Source of the DNA: Novosphingobium sp.
Lineage (GTDB): Bacteria > Pseudomonadota > Alphaproteobacteria > Sphingomonadales > Sphingomonadaceae
Direction: 5' to 3'
Assembly (NCBI RefSeq): GCF_024642085.1
Contig: NZ_JAHEBV010000001.1
Location: 1-64,000, forward strand
Length of the DNA stretch: 64,000 nt
The notes beneath the pieces are model-generated. The model was not told the DNA's origin and did not search any database. It saw only the letters and a program-made list of their open reading frames with translations. Positions 35,939-44,050 of this stretch are shown here, one piece after another; position 1 is the first letter of the stretch, and each line of letters begins with the position of its first letter. A program made the translations under genes and the position numbers.

Positions 35939-37447
35939 ATGTCAGCCGAGCCTCCAATTGAGCCATCCGGCCTGCGCGGGCCCCGGCCTGCCGCCTGGTT
36001 GAAGGCGGAGCCTGGCGAGCGCGAAAGCCTGGTTTTGGGCCTGCTCCTGGCGCTGGTGTCAATCGTCCCGGTGCTGGTCGCAGCCTATCCCCAGATGGTC
36101 GATTATCCGGCCCATCTGGCCCGCTTCCACATCATGCTGGAACGCGATTCTTCGCCGTTCCTGCAGCAATACTACGGCTTCAAATGGCGCTGGATGGGCA
36201 ATCTGGGCGCCGATCTGCTGATCCGGCCGCTGGCGCATTACTTTCCGCTGGAAACTGCCGGGCGGATCATCGTTGCGCTGATCCCGCCGTTGACCGGGCT
36301 GGGCATCGTCGCGGTCGAATGGGCGCTGCGACGCCGGATCGGGGTGGGCGCGGTGCTGGCCATGGCCTTTATTTGGTCGCCCGCGCTGCTGCTCGGTTTC
36401 CTCAACTTCGGGTTGTCGCTGGTCGCCGCGCTGTTTGTGTTCGCGCTGTGGGTCCTGCTGGAGGGCAAGCGATGGCGCCCCGCGGTAATGGTACCGGCCG
36501 GCTTCGTGGTTTGGGTGTGCCATGTATCGGGCTGGGGGGCACTGGGCCTGATGGTGTTCGGCTATGAATGGAGCCGCGACAAAAGCTGGCGCGCCTGCCT
36601 TGCGCCCTGGCCGCTGGCCTTTCCGCTGCTGGCGCTGGTGTTCGGCGCGGGAACCAAGGGGCTGGCTTCTTATGGCTACGGCGAATCGGTCGCGGTCTAC
36701 AAATGGGCGATCTGGCGCCAGGCTATGCGCGATGTAGTCCAATGGCTTGATTACGCCAGCCTGGCCCTTGTGCTGGGCGTCCTGGCCCTGGCGGCGTGGC
36801 TGCGGCGGATCGATCCGCGGCTGGGCTGGGGCACAGTGATCCTGCTGCTCAGTTCCTTTGCCTTGCCGCGCCATATCTTTGCCGGCGATCTGGTCGATGC
36901 GCGGATGGTTTCGACCGGGCTGATGGTCGGCTGCCTGGCGCTGTCCTGGCGCGCGCCGCGCTGGGTCATGCTGGCCGCGTCGCTGCTGTTTCTGGGGCGG
37001 CTGGGGCTGACCACCGAAAACTGGCAGCGCAACTCGCGCGAAACCGCGCATCTCCTGGAAACGATTGACCGCCTGCCAATGGGGGCAAAACTGGCCACCG
37101 TGGTCATTACCGAACGGCGTGATTGGCCCTATAATCCGCAGGAGCATATCTGCGGCTATGCGCTGGTCCGCCGCGATGCACTGGTAAACTGCAATTTTGC
37201 CCTGCCGATGGTCCACATGATGACCATCAACGAGGGCGGCCCTTATTTCCGCGATCCGTACCACCGGCTGTATCACCGCGCCGGAGCGACGATAAACCTG
37301 CTGAGTTATGATCCGGCCAAGTATGCCGACTGGTTCTGGTATGTCGGGGTTAACCGGCCCGACAAGCTGCCGCTGCGGGCCAAGGTGATCGAGGCGGACC
37401 GCCACACGCTGCTGGCACGGCTTGCAAAACGCAAATCCGGTAGCTAA
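35939..37447 (+). CDS. multi-pass membrane protein, unknown (glycosyltransferase-39-like topology)
   Basis: This protein of about 502 residues (ATG at 35939) has around ten predicted membrane helices and an early periplasmic loop with the charged stretch PQMVDYPAHLARFHIM near 50-66. A soluble C-terminal part of about 130 residues follows. A helical core with an early DYPAH-type acidic motif and a soluble tail suggests a GT-C-type glycosyltransferase, but the catalytic signature is not clear, so function is unassigned. It lies between tRNA-Trp and secE. Confidence 0.8.
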   Translation: MSAEPPIEPSGLRGPRPAAWLKAEPGERESLVLGLLLALVSIVPVLVAAYPQMVDYPAHLARFHIMLERDSSPFLQQYYGFKWRWMGNLGADLLIRPLAHYFPLETAGRIIVALIPPLTGLGIVAVEWALRRRIGVGAVLAMAFIWSPALLLGFLNFGLSLVAALFVFALWVLLEGKRWRPAVMVPAGFVVWVCHVSGWGALGLMVFGYEWSRDKSWRACLAPWPLAFPLLALVFGAGTKGLASYGYGESVAVYKWAIWRQAMRDVVQWLDYASLALVLGVLALAAWLRRIDPRLGWGTVILLLSSFALPRHIFAGDLVDARMVSTGLMVGCLALSWRAPRWVMLAASLLFLGRLGLTTENWQRNSRETAHLLETIDRLPMGAKLATVVITERRDWPYNPQEHICGYALVRRDALVNCNFALPMVHMMTINEGGPYFRDPYHRLYHRAGATINLLSYDPAKYADWFWYVGVNRPDKLPLRAKVIEADRHTLLARLAKRKSGS

Positions 37448-37585
37448 GTGCGGCGGTGTCTTCCGACATCGGGAACACAGGGTTCACCCGGACGCGCTGC
37501 CTGCAGCCGCCGGGAGCGGCCCTGTACCCGAAAGGCCGGCAGGCAATTTGGTTTCAACCGTTCAGGCAGCAAAGACTAGACAGCC

Positions 37586-37780
37586 ATGGCCAAGATCTCT
37601 CCCGGCGAATTCATGCGTCAGGTCCAGACGGAAGCTCGCAAAGTGGTGTGGCCCAGCCGTCAGGAAACCGTGACCACCGCGATCTTCGTCGGGGTCATGA
37701 TGGTCATCCTGGCGCTGTTTTTCCTGGGCATCGACACATTGTTCGGCAAAGCGGTCCAATGGCTGCTGTCGCTCGCCTGA
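37586..37780 (+). CDS. secE: preprotein translocase subunit SecE
   Basis: This 64-residue single-helix SecE has the conserved EFMRQVQTEARKVVWPSRQETVTTAIFVGVMMV segment. It stabilises SecY in the translocon. The ATG at 37586 is followed at 37805 by nusG, 24 nt downstream, in the conserved secE-nusG pair. Confidence 0.95.
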   Translation: MAKISPGEFMRQVQTEARKVVWPSRQETVTTAIFVGVMMVILALFFLGIDTLFGKAVQWLLSLA

Positions 37781-37804
37781 TACGGGATTTAGCAAGGTAA
37801 CATC

Positions 37805-38341
37805 ATGGCCCGCTGGTACATCATCCACGCCTATTCCGGCTTCGAGAACAAGGTTCGCGAATCGATCCTCGCCGAAGCTGAGCGCATGGGCCTTGAAGCT
37901 CTGGTCGAAGCGGTCGAAGTGCCGCATGAAACCGTGACCGAGGTGAAGCGCGGCAAGAAGGTCCAGGTCGAACGCAAGACCATGCCCGGCTATGTCCTGG
38001 CCAAGATGACGATGAACGACGATGTCTATCACCTGGTCAAGAACACCCCCAAAGTGACCGGGTTCCTGGGCAACAACAGCAAGCCGCAACCAATTTCCGA
38101 CCGCGAAGCTGCGCGCTATTTCGGCGCCCGCGATGCCGCTGCCGCCGAACCCAAGAAGCACATCAGCGTCGATTACGAAATCGGCGATTCGGTCAAGGTG
38201 CTGGACGGCCCGTTCAATTCGTTCACCGGAATCGTGGAAGAACTCGACTTCGACAAGAACCGGGTCAAGGTTTCGGTTTCGATCTTCGGCCGCGCCACGC
38301 CGGTCGAGCTGGACTTCGAACACGTCGAACTGTCTAAGTAG
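37805..38341 (+). CDS. nusG: transcription antitermination protein NusG
   Basis: This 178-residue protein has an NGN domain opening MARWYIIHAYSGFENKV and a C-terminal KOW domain with VKVLDGPFNSFTGIVEELD. NusG binds RNA polymerase, and the KOW domain contacts Rho or ribosomal S10. It normally precedes rplK directly; here two unrelated genes intervene and a hairpin follows the stop. Confidence 0.97.
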   Translation: MARWYIIHAYSGFENKVRESILAEAERMGLEALVEAVEVPHETVTEVKRGKKVQVERKTMPGYVLAKMTMNDDVYHLVKNTPKVTGFLGNNSKPQPISDREAARYFGARDAAAAEPKKHISVDYEIGDSVKVLDGPFNSFTGIVEELDFDKNRVKVSVSIFGRATPVELDFEHVELSK

Positions 38342-38345
38342 CGAA

Positions 38346-38363
38346 GCGTCCGTTCGCGGGCGC
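38346..38363 (+). terminator. UUCG-capped hairpin after nusG
   Basis: GCGTCCG (38346-38352), loop TTCG and CGGGCGC (38357-38363) form seven pairs with one G-U, 5 nt after the nusG stop. It has no strong T-run, so it could be a processing site or a weak terminator separating secE-nusG from the genes that follow. Confidence 0.45.
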
Positions 38364-38405
38364 GGATTTACCCCATCCTAACGCTGCACGGTTACAAGCC
38401 CCGCC

Positions 38406-39482
38406 ATGACGGGGATTGTTTCCGCACAACCTGCAACCGGCGAACGCCTGGCGGGGCTTGATGCCCTGCGCGGGGTTGCAGCCTGCGTGGTCGCCTTCGG
38501 GTTTCACGCGCAGTATCTGTTTGCCCCGGGAACATTTGCGCCAGGCTGGGGCGGGCCGGTCATCAGCTGGCTTCAGACCCTGGGGTGGACGGCGGTAGAC
38601 CTGTTTTTCGTGTTGTCGGGCTATGTCTTTGCCCATGTTTACCTGCGCGGCGCAGACCTTGCGTCACGCGATGGGCAGGGTGCGTTCTGGATCGCGCGGA
38701 TCGCCCGACTCTATCCGTTGCATCTGGCGCTGCTACTGGTCTGCGCTTGTCTGTTCGGGTCCGAACCGGACAACACAGTCGCGGCTTTGGCCGCGCATCT
38801 GGTATTTGCCCAGGCACTGGTTGCCCCGGTCGGTCATACGTTCGACGGGCCAACCTGGTCGCTGTCCGTGGAAATGCTGTGCTATGCGGTGTTTGCGCTG
38901 GCCGCAGCGCGCGGGGCAAAAACCCTGGCGCTGATCACGGCTGCGGCATGCCTGATCGGGCTGACGGGAATCGCGGTTTTCGGCGCCTCGGCAGAACTGA
39001 CCACTGCCAGCGTGGGTGCGCGCGGGCTGCTGGGCTTTTTTGGCGGCCAGCTGCTGTGGCGCGGGCGCGAACACTTGGCCCGCATTCCCCTTGCTGCATT
39101 GGCGGCAGGCATGATGGCGGGCCTGTGGCTCAGCATGACCGGGCCGTTCGGGCCGGTGCTGCCGCTGACGCTGCTGGCCTGGCCGGCGCTGCTGCTGATC
39201 GGCCTGCGTCTGCCGCTGCTGTCGGCACGGCCGCTGACCTGGCTGGGGGACCGGTCCTATGCCGTCTATCTGCTGCATATCCCGATGATCGATTTCGTGG
39301 CGTTCAGCACCGGTGGCCTCGGCGACAGCGGATGGATGATCGCCGCCGGCCATTTGGGTCTGGCCGCAGCGACGCTGGCCGCCGCCGATCTGGTCTATCG
39401 CCGTTTCGAACTGCCTGCCCGCAATGCGGTCCGCGGATTATGGCGCCGCCGCCAAAGCGCGGCCGTTCCCCGTCCGGCCTGA
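38406..39482 (+). CDS. acyltransferase family 3 membrane protein (OafA/YrhL-like)
   Basis: This 358-residue protein of about ten membrane helices has the family opening LDALRGVAACVVAFGFHAQYLF (catalytic His included) and DLFFVLSGYVF, then RIARLYPLHLALLL. Such enzymes acylate O-antigens, glycans or other envelope molecules using acyl donors in the membrane. Its position after nusG is unusual. The acceptor is unknown. Confidence 0.88.
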   Translation: MTGIVSAQPATGERLAGLDALRGVAACVVAFGFHAQYLFAPGTFAPGWGGPVISWLQTLGWTAVDLFFVLSGYVFAHVYLRGADLASRDGQGAFWIARIARLYPLHLALLLVCACLFGSEPDNTVAALAAHLVFAQALVAPVGHTFDGPTWSLSVEMLCYAVFALAAARGAKTLALITAAACLIGLTGIAVFGASAELTTASVGARGLLGFFGGQLLWRGREHLARIPLAALAAGMMAGLWLSMTGPFGPVLPLTLLAWPALLLIGLRLPLLSARPLTWLGDRSYAVYLLHIPMIDFVAFSTGGLGDSGWMIAAGHLGLAAATLAAADLVYRRFELPARNAVRGLWRRRQSAAVPRPA

Positions 39483-39541
39483 CCTGGCTGAACGGGTACG
39501 GTGCTGCTCTGCGGGCTGATGTCACGCGATAGCCGTTTGCC

Positions 39542-40585
39542 TCAGCGCTTGCAGACGCCGGAGTCGGCACGTTCGCTGATCAGGATGGTCGGCTGTTCGT
39601 AGGAAACATAGACCCCTTCGGGTCGGCAATTGCGCAATTGAAAGCGCACTTTTCGCGCACGAAAATCGAGGCTGACCCGGCGAAAGTTCTCCATCAGGTC
39701 GGTGCCGAGCAGCAGAGCGGGCTTCTTTTCAAGTTCGAACACTTCAAACGGCGGAACATCGGCAAACGCGATCGGGACATTGCGTAATGTGATCGTGCCG
39801 ATCTTCAGTTCCTCGACATAGACCAGATCGACCTCCTCGACCTTGCCGGTTACTCCGGTGATCTCAGCCTTGATGATCCTGGCGTTCTTGCGCTTGGCGA
39901 TCCGTGCCCGCAGCGCCGAATTGCCGATGGTGACTTCCGATCCGGTATCGACAACCGCGTCGAGTGACAGGTCCTTGGAACGCACGTGGGTCAGGATCAG
40001 CTGGCCCTTCTTGAGCTTGGCGGTCACCACGATTTCGCCATCCCACTTCGGTGCCGGGCGACTGGCATCCTCAACCGCGATGCGGCGGCGTTCGAAATCC
40101 AGCATCAGGCGCTGATCGACCAGAGCATCCAGCCCGATCATGCCATTTGCGCCGATGAAGCGTTCTTCCAGCCGGGGAAGTTCCATGTCGCGAAACTGGT
40201 TTGGTCCGACCTGAAGGGCATTCACCAGAACGCGGTTGACCGTGCGCGTTTCCGTAATTGCGTTGAGCAGAACGGGGCGACCTTCGCGCAGCGCCAGTGC
40301 ATTTGCCAGCCGCCGGCCGATAACCGACGTATCTGCACCGCTGTCGACGACGAAGCGGTAGGGCCCGGTGCCATTCACGCCGACATCGACCGTCAGGCGG
40401 GACCGCAGCTTGCGCGCGTCGATTTCCTTTCCGTCGATCACCAGCGTATCGTCAATTACCGCCGGTGTAAGCGGCGGCATGCGGCTGCGCGGCTTTTGCG
40501 GATTTTCCGCCATTGCGGCGGTTGCGGCAATTATCATGATACCCGCCAGGGCGATTCCGGTCGGGCCTTTGGCCAGGGTCTTCAT
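39542..40585 (-). CDS. periplasmic two-domain retropepsin-like aspartyl protease
   Basis: This 347-residue protein has a signal peptide (about 1-26) and two aspartyl-protease lobes. Each carries a catalytic triad signature: VVDSGADTSVIG with D81 and VVDTGSEVTIG with D213; each is followed by a hydrophobic flap-like strand (MIGLDALVDQRLMLDF; LLLGTDLMENF). Retroviral-type proteases act as dimers, so two lobes in one chain could form one active site. The substrate is unknown. It sits reversed between nusG and rplK. Confidence 0.86.
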   Translation of the reverse strand: MKTLAKGPTGIALAGIMIIAATAAMAENPQKPRSRMPPLTPAVIDDTLVIDGKEIDARKLRSRLTVDVGVNGTGPYRFVVDSGADTSVIGRRLANALALREGRPVLLNAITETRTVNRVLVNALQVGPNQFRDMELPRLEERFIGANGMIGLDALVDQRLMLDFERRRIAVEDASRPAPKWDGEIVVTAKLKKGQLILTHVRSKDLSLDAVVDTGSEVTIGNSALRARIAKRKNARIIKAEITGVTGKVEEVDLVYVEELKIGTITLRNVPIAFADVPPFEVFELEKKPALLLGTDLMENFRRVSLDFRARKVRFQLRNCRPEGVYVSYEQPTILISERADSGVCKR

Positions 40586-40721
40586 CGCGATCCTCCCGCA
40601 ACGGGGATTAAACCAATTGCCGGGAAGGCGCCAACGCCAGTCGATGAAAGTTGCATTCGCTCCGACTTTCGCCTAACCGCGCGCCTTCGCCTGGGCTTGC
40701 CCGGGTGATTCCGTGCGGGAG

Positions 40722-40739
40722 AAGCGCTTTCGGGCGCTT
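40722..40739. other. small hairpin upstream of rplK
   Basis: AAGCGC (40722-40727) and GCGCTT (40734-40739) are perfect arms around TTTCGG, about 70 nt before the rplK start. The position would suit either a rightward element in an rplK leader or a terminator from the other strand; no T-run is obvious. Confidence 0.35.
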
Positions 40740-40810
40740 TGCTTGACCGCTCACTCTGCGGATCGCGGCTGAAACAGCGCCGCGGCCAACAGGAAGAAAG
40801 GAGGCCCACC

Positions 40811-41242
40811 GTGGCCAAGAAAATCGAAGGCTATATCAAGCTGCAGGTTCCTGCAGGCAAGGCCACTCCGTCCCCGCCGATCGGTCCGGCCCTGGGCCAG
40901 CGCGGCGTGAACATCATGGAGTTCTGCAAGGCGTTCAACGCCGCCACGCAGGAACTCGAAGCGTCGATGCCGATCCCGACCATCATCACGGTCTATGCCG
41001 ATCGCAGCTTCACCTTCGTCACCAAGACGCCGCCAGCCAGCTTTCTGATCAAGAAGGCCGCTAACCTCAAGTCAGGCTCGAAAGAGCCGGGCAAGGTTTC
41101 GGCCGGAACGATCAAGCGTTCGGCGCTGGCTGAAATCGCCCAGACCAAGTTCAAGGATCTGAACGCGAACGATATCGAACAGGCAACCAAGATCATCGAA
41201 GGCTCTGCCCGTTCGATGGGCCTCGACGTGGTGGAGGGCTAA
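40811..41242 (+). CDS. rplK: 50S ribosomal protein L11
   Basis: This 143-residue L11 starts at GTG 40811 behind a strong AAGAAAGGAGG. It has the N-terminal [37 protein letters not shown] and the RNA-binding C-terminal domain. It binds 23S rRNA at the GTPase centre. rplA follows 4 nt later. A non-ATG start behind an unusually strong ribosome binding site is notable for a ribosomal gene. Confidence 0.97.
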   Translation: MAKKIEGYIKLQVPAGKATPSPPIGPALGQRGVNIMEFCKAFNAATQELEASMPIPTIITVYADRSFTFVTKTPPASFLIKKAANLKSGSKEPGKVSAGTIKRSALAEIAQTKFKDLNANDIEQATKIIEGSARSMGLDVVEG

Positions 41243-41246
41243 GGAC

Positions 41247-41945
41247 ATGGCACAGACCAAGAAGCAGAAGTCGCTGGCCGAAAAGCTGGGTGACAACCAG
41301 AAACTGTACGGCGTCGATGAAGCCATCCAGCTGCTCAAGGACCTCAAGACAACCAAGTTCGACGAGAGCCTGGAAGTCGCGATGAACCTGGGCGTCGATC
41401 CGCGCCACGCCGACCAGATGGTCCGCGGCATGGTCGTGCTGCCTTCAGGCACCGGCAAGGACGTCAAGGTTGCGGTCTTTGCGCGCGGTGACAACGCCGA
41501 AAAGGCACTGGCCGCCGGAGCGGACAAGGTTGGCGCCGAAGACCTGCTGGAAGACATGCAGAACGGCAACCTGGACTATGGCCGGGTCATCGCGACGCCC
41601 GACATGATGGGTATCGTCGGCCGCCTGGGCAAGGTGCTGGGCCCCAAGGGCCTGATGCCCAACCCCAAGCTGGGCACCGTTACCCCCAACGTGGCCGAAG
41701 CCGTCAAGGCGGCCAAGGGCGGCCAGGTTGAATACCGCGTCGAAAAGGCCGGGATCATCCACGGCGGGATCGGCAAGCTGTCGTTCTCGAACGAGGCGCT
41801 GCGTGCCAACTTCGACGCATTCGTGGATGCCGTGGTCAAGGCCAAGCCGGCCGGCGCCAAGGGCAAGTACCTGCGCAAGATCGGCCTGTCTTCGTCGATG
41901 GGTCCGGGCATCAAGGTTGACGTGGGCGAAATCCACGGCGGCTGA
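41247..41945 (+). CDS. rplA: 50S ribosomal protein L1
   Basis: This 232-residue L1 has motifs [24 protein letters not shown] and [21 protein letters not shown]. It binds 23S rRNA at the L1 stalk and in many bacteria represses its own operon by binding the rplK leader. An intrinsic terminator follows at 41969. rplJ-rplL are not downstream. Confidence 0.97.
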   Translation: MAQTKKQKSLAEKLGDNQKLYGVDEAIQLLKDLKTTKFDESLEVAMNLGVDPRHADQMVRGMVVLPSGTGKDVKVAVFARGDNAEKALAAGADKVGAEDLLEDMQNGNLDYGRVIATPDMMGIVGRLGKVLGPKGLMPNPKLGTVTPNVAEAVKAAKGGQVEYRVEKAGIIHGGIGKLSFSNEALRANFDAFVDAVVKAKPAGAKGKYLRKIGLSSSMGPGIKVDVGEIHGG

Positions 41946-41968
41946 TCCAGCCCTGCATAAAGCTCTTG

Positions 41969-42007
41969 CGGGCCGGGAAGCACAGGCTTTCCGGCCCGTT
42001 TGCTTTG
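41969..42007 (+). terminator. terminator after rplK-rplA
   Basis: The arms CGGGCCGG (41969-41976) and CCGGCCCG (41991-41998) with inner AGC/GCT pairing form a stable hairpin, followed by TTTGCTTT. Confidence 0.75.
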
Positions 42008-42048
42008 GCCTAGACTGCATTTCCGGTTGAACAGTCGGAGAGCCGGTC

Positions 42049-42699
42049 ATGGCCGTTTCGATCCAGACCCGCACGCTTGGCCTGTGGGGCGCAGGTGCAA
42101 GTGCGCTGTGCAGCGCCGCCTATACCATCGCGCAACTGGGCGAATGGCTGGGCTGGCTGGGTTCGGCCGGTGGCCCGGGCGCGCAAAGTACCCCGCTGGG
42201 GATCATGGTGCTGCTGCTGCCATCGCTGATTCTTGGTCCGGCCTGGGTCGCAACCCTTGCAGCAATAGCGGCGGCCGTTCCGCGCGGCGCGAAAGGGGTG
42301 GCCCTTGCCGCTCTGGCGCTGGGCTCGATGTATGCCGCGCTAACGGGGCTGGTCTATTTCGTCCAGATCACCTTTGTTGCGCCGCGCCTTGCCGGCGGCG
42401 CAGTCACCGGGATCGAACTGTTGCTGTTCGTGCCGTACAGGTCATTCCTGTTTGCCATCGACCTTTATGGTTACAGCCTGATGTGCGCATCGGCGGCGCT
42501 GGCCGGGTGGGCGGTGCACGGGCATGCCGCGCTTGGCAGGGCGCGCCTGTGGTTGTGGCTGACGGGTCTGTTAACCCCCGCACTGGCCCTGCAGATGACC
42601 TTTCCCTGGCTGATCTGGGCGGGTAGCCTGTGGGGCGTGTCCTTTCCGCTCGCCAGCCTGCTGCTGTGGCGCAGCTTTGCCGAACTGAAACCCGGTTAA
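42049..42699 (+). CDS. hydrophobic membrane protein, unknown
   Basis: This 216-residue protein has about six membrane helices with short loops (segments near 12-35, 50-75, 82-108, 118-140, 145-165, 168-205). There is no recognised motif. It converges with the UbiC-like lipoprotein gene, with almost no gap between stops. No function can be assigned. Confidence 0.7.
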   Translation: MAVSIQTRTLGLWGAGASALCSAAYTIAQLGEWLGWLGSAGGPGAQSTPLGIMVLLLPSLILGPAWVATLAAIAAAVPRGAKGVALAALALGSMYAALTGLVYFVQITFVAPRLAGGAVTGIELLLFVPYRSFLFAIDLYGYSLMCASAALAGWAVHGHAALGRARLWLWLTGLLTPALALQMTFPWLIWAGSLWGVSFPLASLLLWRSFAELKPG

Positions 42700-42700
42700 C

Positions 42701-43240
42701 CTACCGGGCGATTGCCGCGCGGGTGTAGCATTCGGTGACGAGGGCCAGCGGCTGGCCGCCTGGCAGGCGCAGCAGGGCAATCTGCGACAAGACGGTGCCG
42801 GGCGGGCAGCCCGGTTCCTCGCCGCGGCGGCTGTCGATGGTTTCGCGGGTGAAACCCAGCGGGCCGGCGACTTTGCCGAACGGCGTGTCGCTGGTGTCCA
42901 GCACGGTGTTCATCTGCGCTGTCAGAAGCTCGCGGCGATACCAGTTGTGAGCGACCGACAAAACCCGATCTCCGCACAGCAGTTCGACATGGCGGTAGCC
43001 CAGCGGGGCATCGGCGCTGACCGCCAGTCGGCGGCGCAGGTCGGCTGGTTCCGGGCCAGCTTCCCCCTTGAGGCGCCGGGCAAGCACGACCGGATGGTCT
43101 GCAATGCCCCGCGCGGCGCACCACTTCTCCAGCGCACGGGTGGCACTGGGGCTGGCGGCCAGCGTGCGTTCCAGCGCGGCGGTTTGTGCAGGGTCGGCGG
43201 CGCAGGCGGACAGCAGTGTTGCCGCTGCCATGGTGGTCAT
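42701..43240 (-). CDS. lipoprotein with chorismate lyase (UbiC)-like domain, tentative
   Basis: This 179-residue protein has a very short signal and a lipobox-like LLSAC (Cys 13). The rest resembles UbiC/UTRA folds: GYRHVELLCGDRVLSVAHNWYRREL, a helix (AQMNTVLDTSDTPFG) and C-terminal strands LRLPGGQPLALVTECY. R83 and E170 fall where UbiC places its substrate-binding Arg and Glu. UbiC itself is cytoplasmic, so an envelope-anchored relative is odd. Alternative GTG start at 43261 would overlap the cinA-like gene by 11 nt. Confidence 0.6.
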   Translation of the reverse strand: MTTMAAATLLSACAADPAQTAALERTLAASPSATRALEKWCAARGIADHPVVLARRLKGEAGPEPADLRRRLAVSADAPLGYRHVELLCGDRVLSVAHNWYRRELLTAQMNTVLDTSDTPFGKVAGPLGFTRETIDSRRGEEPGCPPGTVLSQIALLRLPGGQPLALVTECYTRAAIAR

Positions 43241-43250
43241 CGCAGCAGCC

Positions 43251-44012
43251 CTAAATCCCACCCGGAAAAGCCTCGCGGCCCATCGCCCTGATGCCGGTCA
43301 GCAAGGCTTCGGCGCATTCGGCCAGTACCGCGGGATCGACCGCACGGATGACAAAGTTGGCGCCGGTGCGGCCTTCGCGGAAAAACGGGTAAGAGCCGAT
43401 GGCGCTGCCTTCGTGGGCCTGTTCGGTTACGCGCAGCAGATCGGCGATCTCGCTTTCCATGACCCAAGATCCGATCGTCTCGCTCAATACCGGAAGGCCG
43501 CCTTCCAGCGTGCCGGTGAGCGCATCAAGCATGCCCGCCGTGATCGACGGGACGCCGGCCATCAGGAACACGTTGCCGACGCGAATGCCCGGTGCGCCCG
43601 ACATCCGGTTGGGGATCAGATCGGCCCCGGCTGGCACGCGGGCCATGCGCAGCCGTCCTTCGTTCAGCCCGCCGCGGGTCTCGTAATAGCGTTCCAGAAT
43701 GGCGCGCGCGCCGGGATGGATTTCGACTTCGACGCCCAGGGCAGCGGCAATCGCATCGACGGTGATGTCATCGTGCGTCGGGCCGATCCCGCCGGTGGTG
43801 AACAGGTAATCATTGCGCGCCCGCAGCGCGTTCACCGCCTCGACAATTGCGCCCTGATCATCGCCGACCACGCGTACTTCGGCCAGGCGGATGCCCTGGA
43901 CGTTAAGCCATGTGGCAACCTGGGCGACGTTCTTGTCCTGGGTGCGGCCGGACAGGATTTCATCGCCGATGACCAGCAGCGCGGCGGTCCAGATGCGGGT
44001 GGTGTCGGTCAT
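43251..44012 (-). CDS. CinA/MoaB-like molybdopterin-binding domain protein
   Basis: This 253-residue protein has the MoaB/MogA-type domain (LLVIGDEILSGRTQDKN; LFTTGGIGPTHDDITVDAIA; LMAGVPSI) seen at the N-terminus of CinA. It lacks the C-terminal nicotinamide-nucleotide amidase domain of full CinA. The ATG at 44012 begins MTDTTR; a longer frame to 44048 looks non-family. Exact substrate unknown; single-domain family members occur widely. Confidence 0.85.
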   Translation of the reverse strand: MTDTTRIWTAALLVIGDEILSGRTQDKNVAQVATWLNVQGIRLAEVRVVGDDQGAIVEAVNALRARNDYLFTTGGIGPTHDDITVDAIAAALGVEVEIHPGARAILERYYETRGGLNEGRLRMARVPAGADLIPNRMSGAPGIRVGNVFLMAGVPSITAGMLDALTGTLEGGLPVLSETIGSWVMESEIADLLRVTEQAHEGSAIGSYPFFREGRTGANFVIRAVDPAVLAECAEALLTGIRAMGREAFPGGI

Positions 44013-44050
44013 GTCCTCAGCGTTAGGCGGGCGCGCGGCTCGGGGCAAGG

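Noticed and set aside
36059..37405. A 448-codon minus-strand frame opposite the membrane protein gene
   Set aside because: His/Gln/Arg-rich with no domain; the plus-strand frame has a coherent membrane topology.
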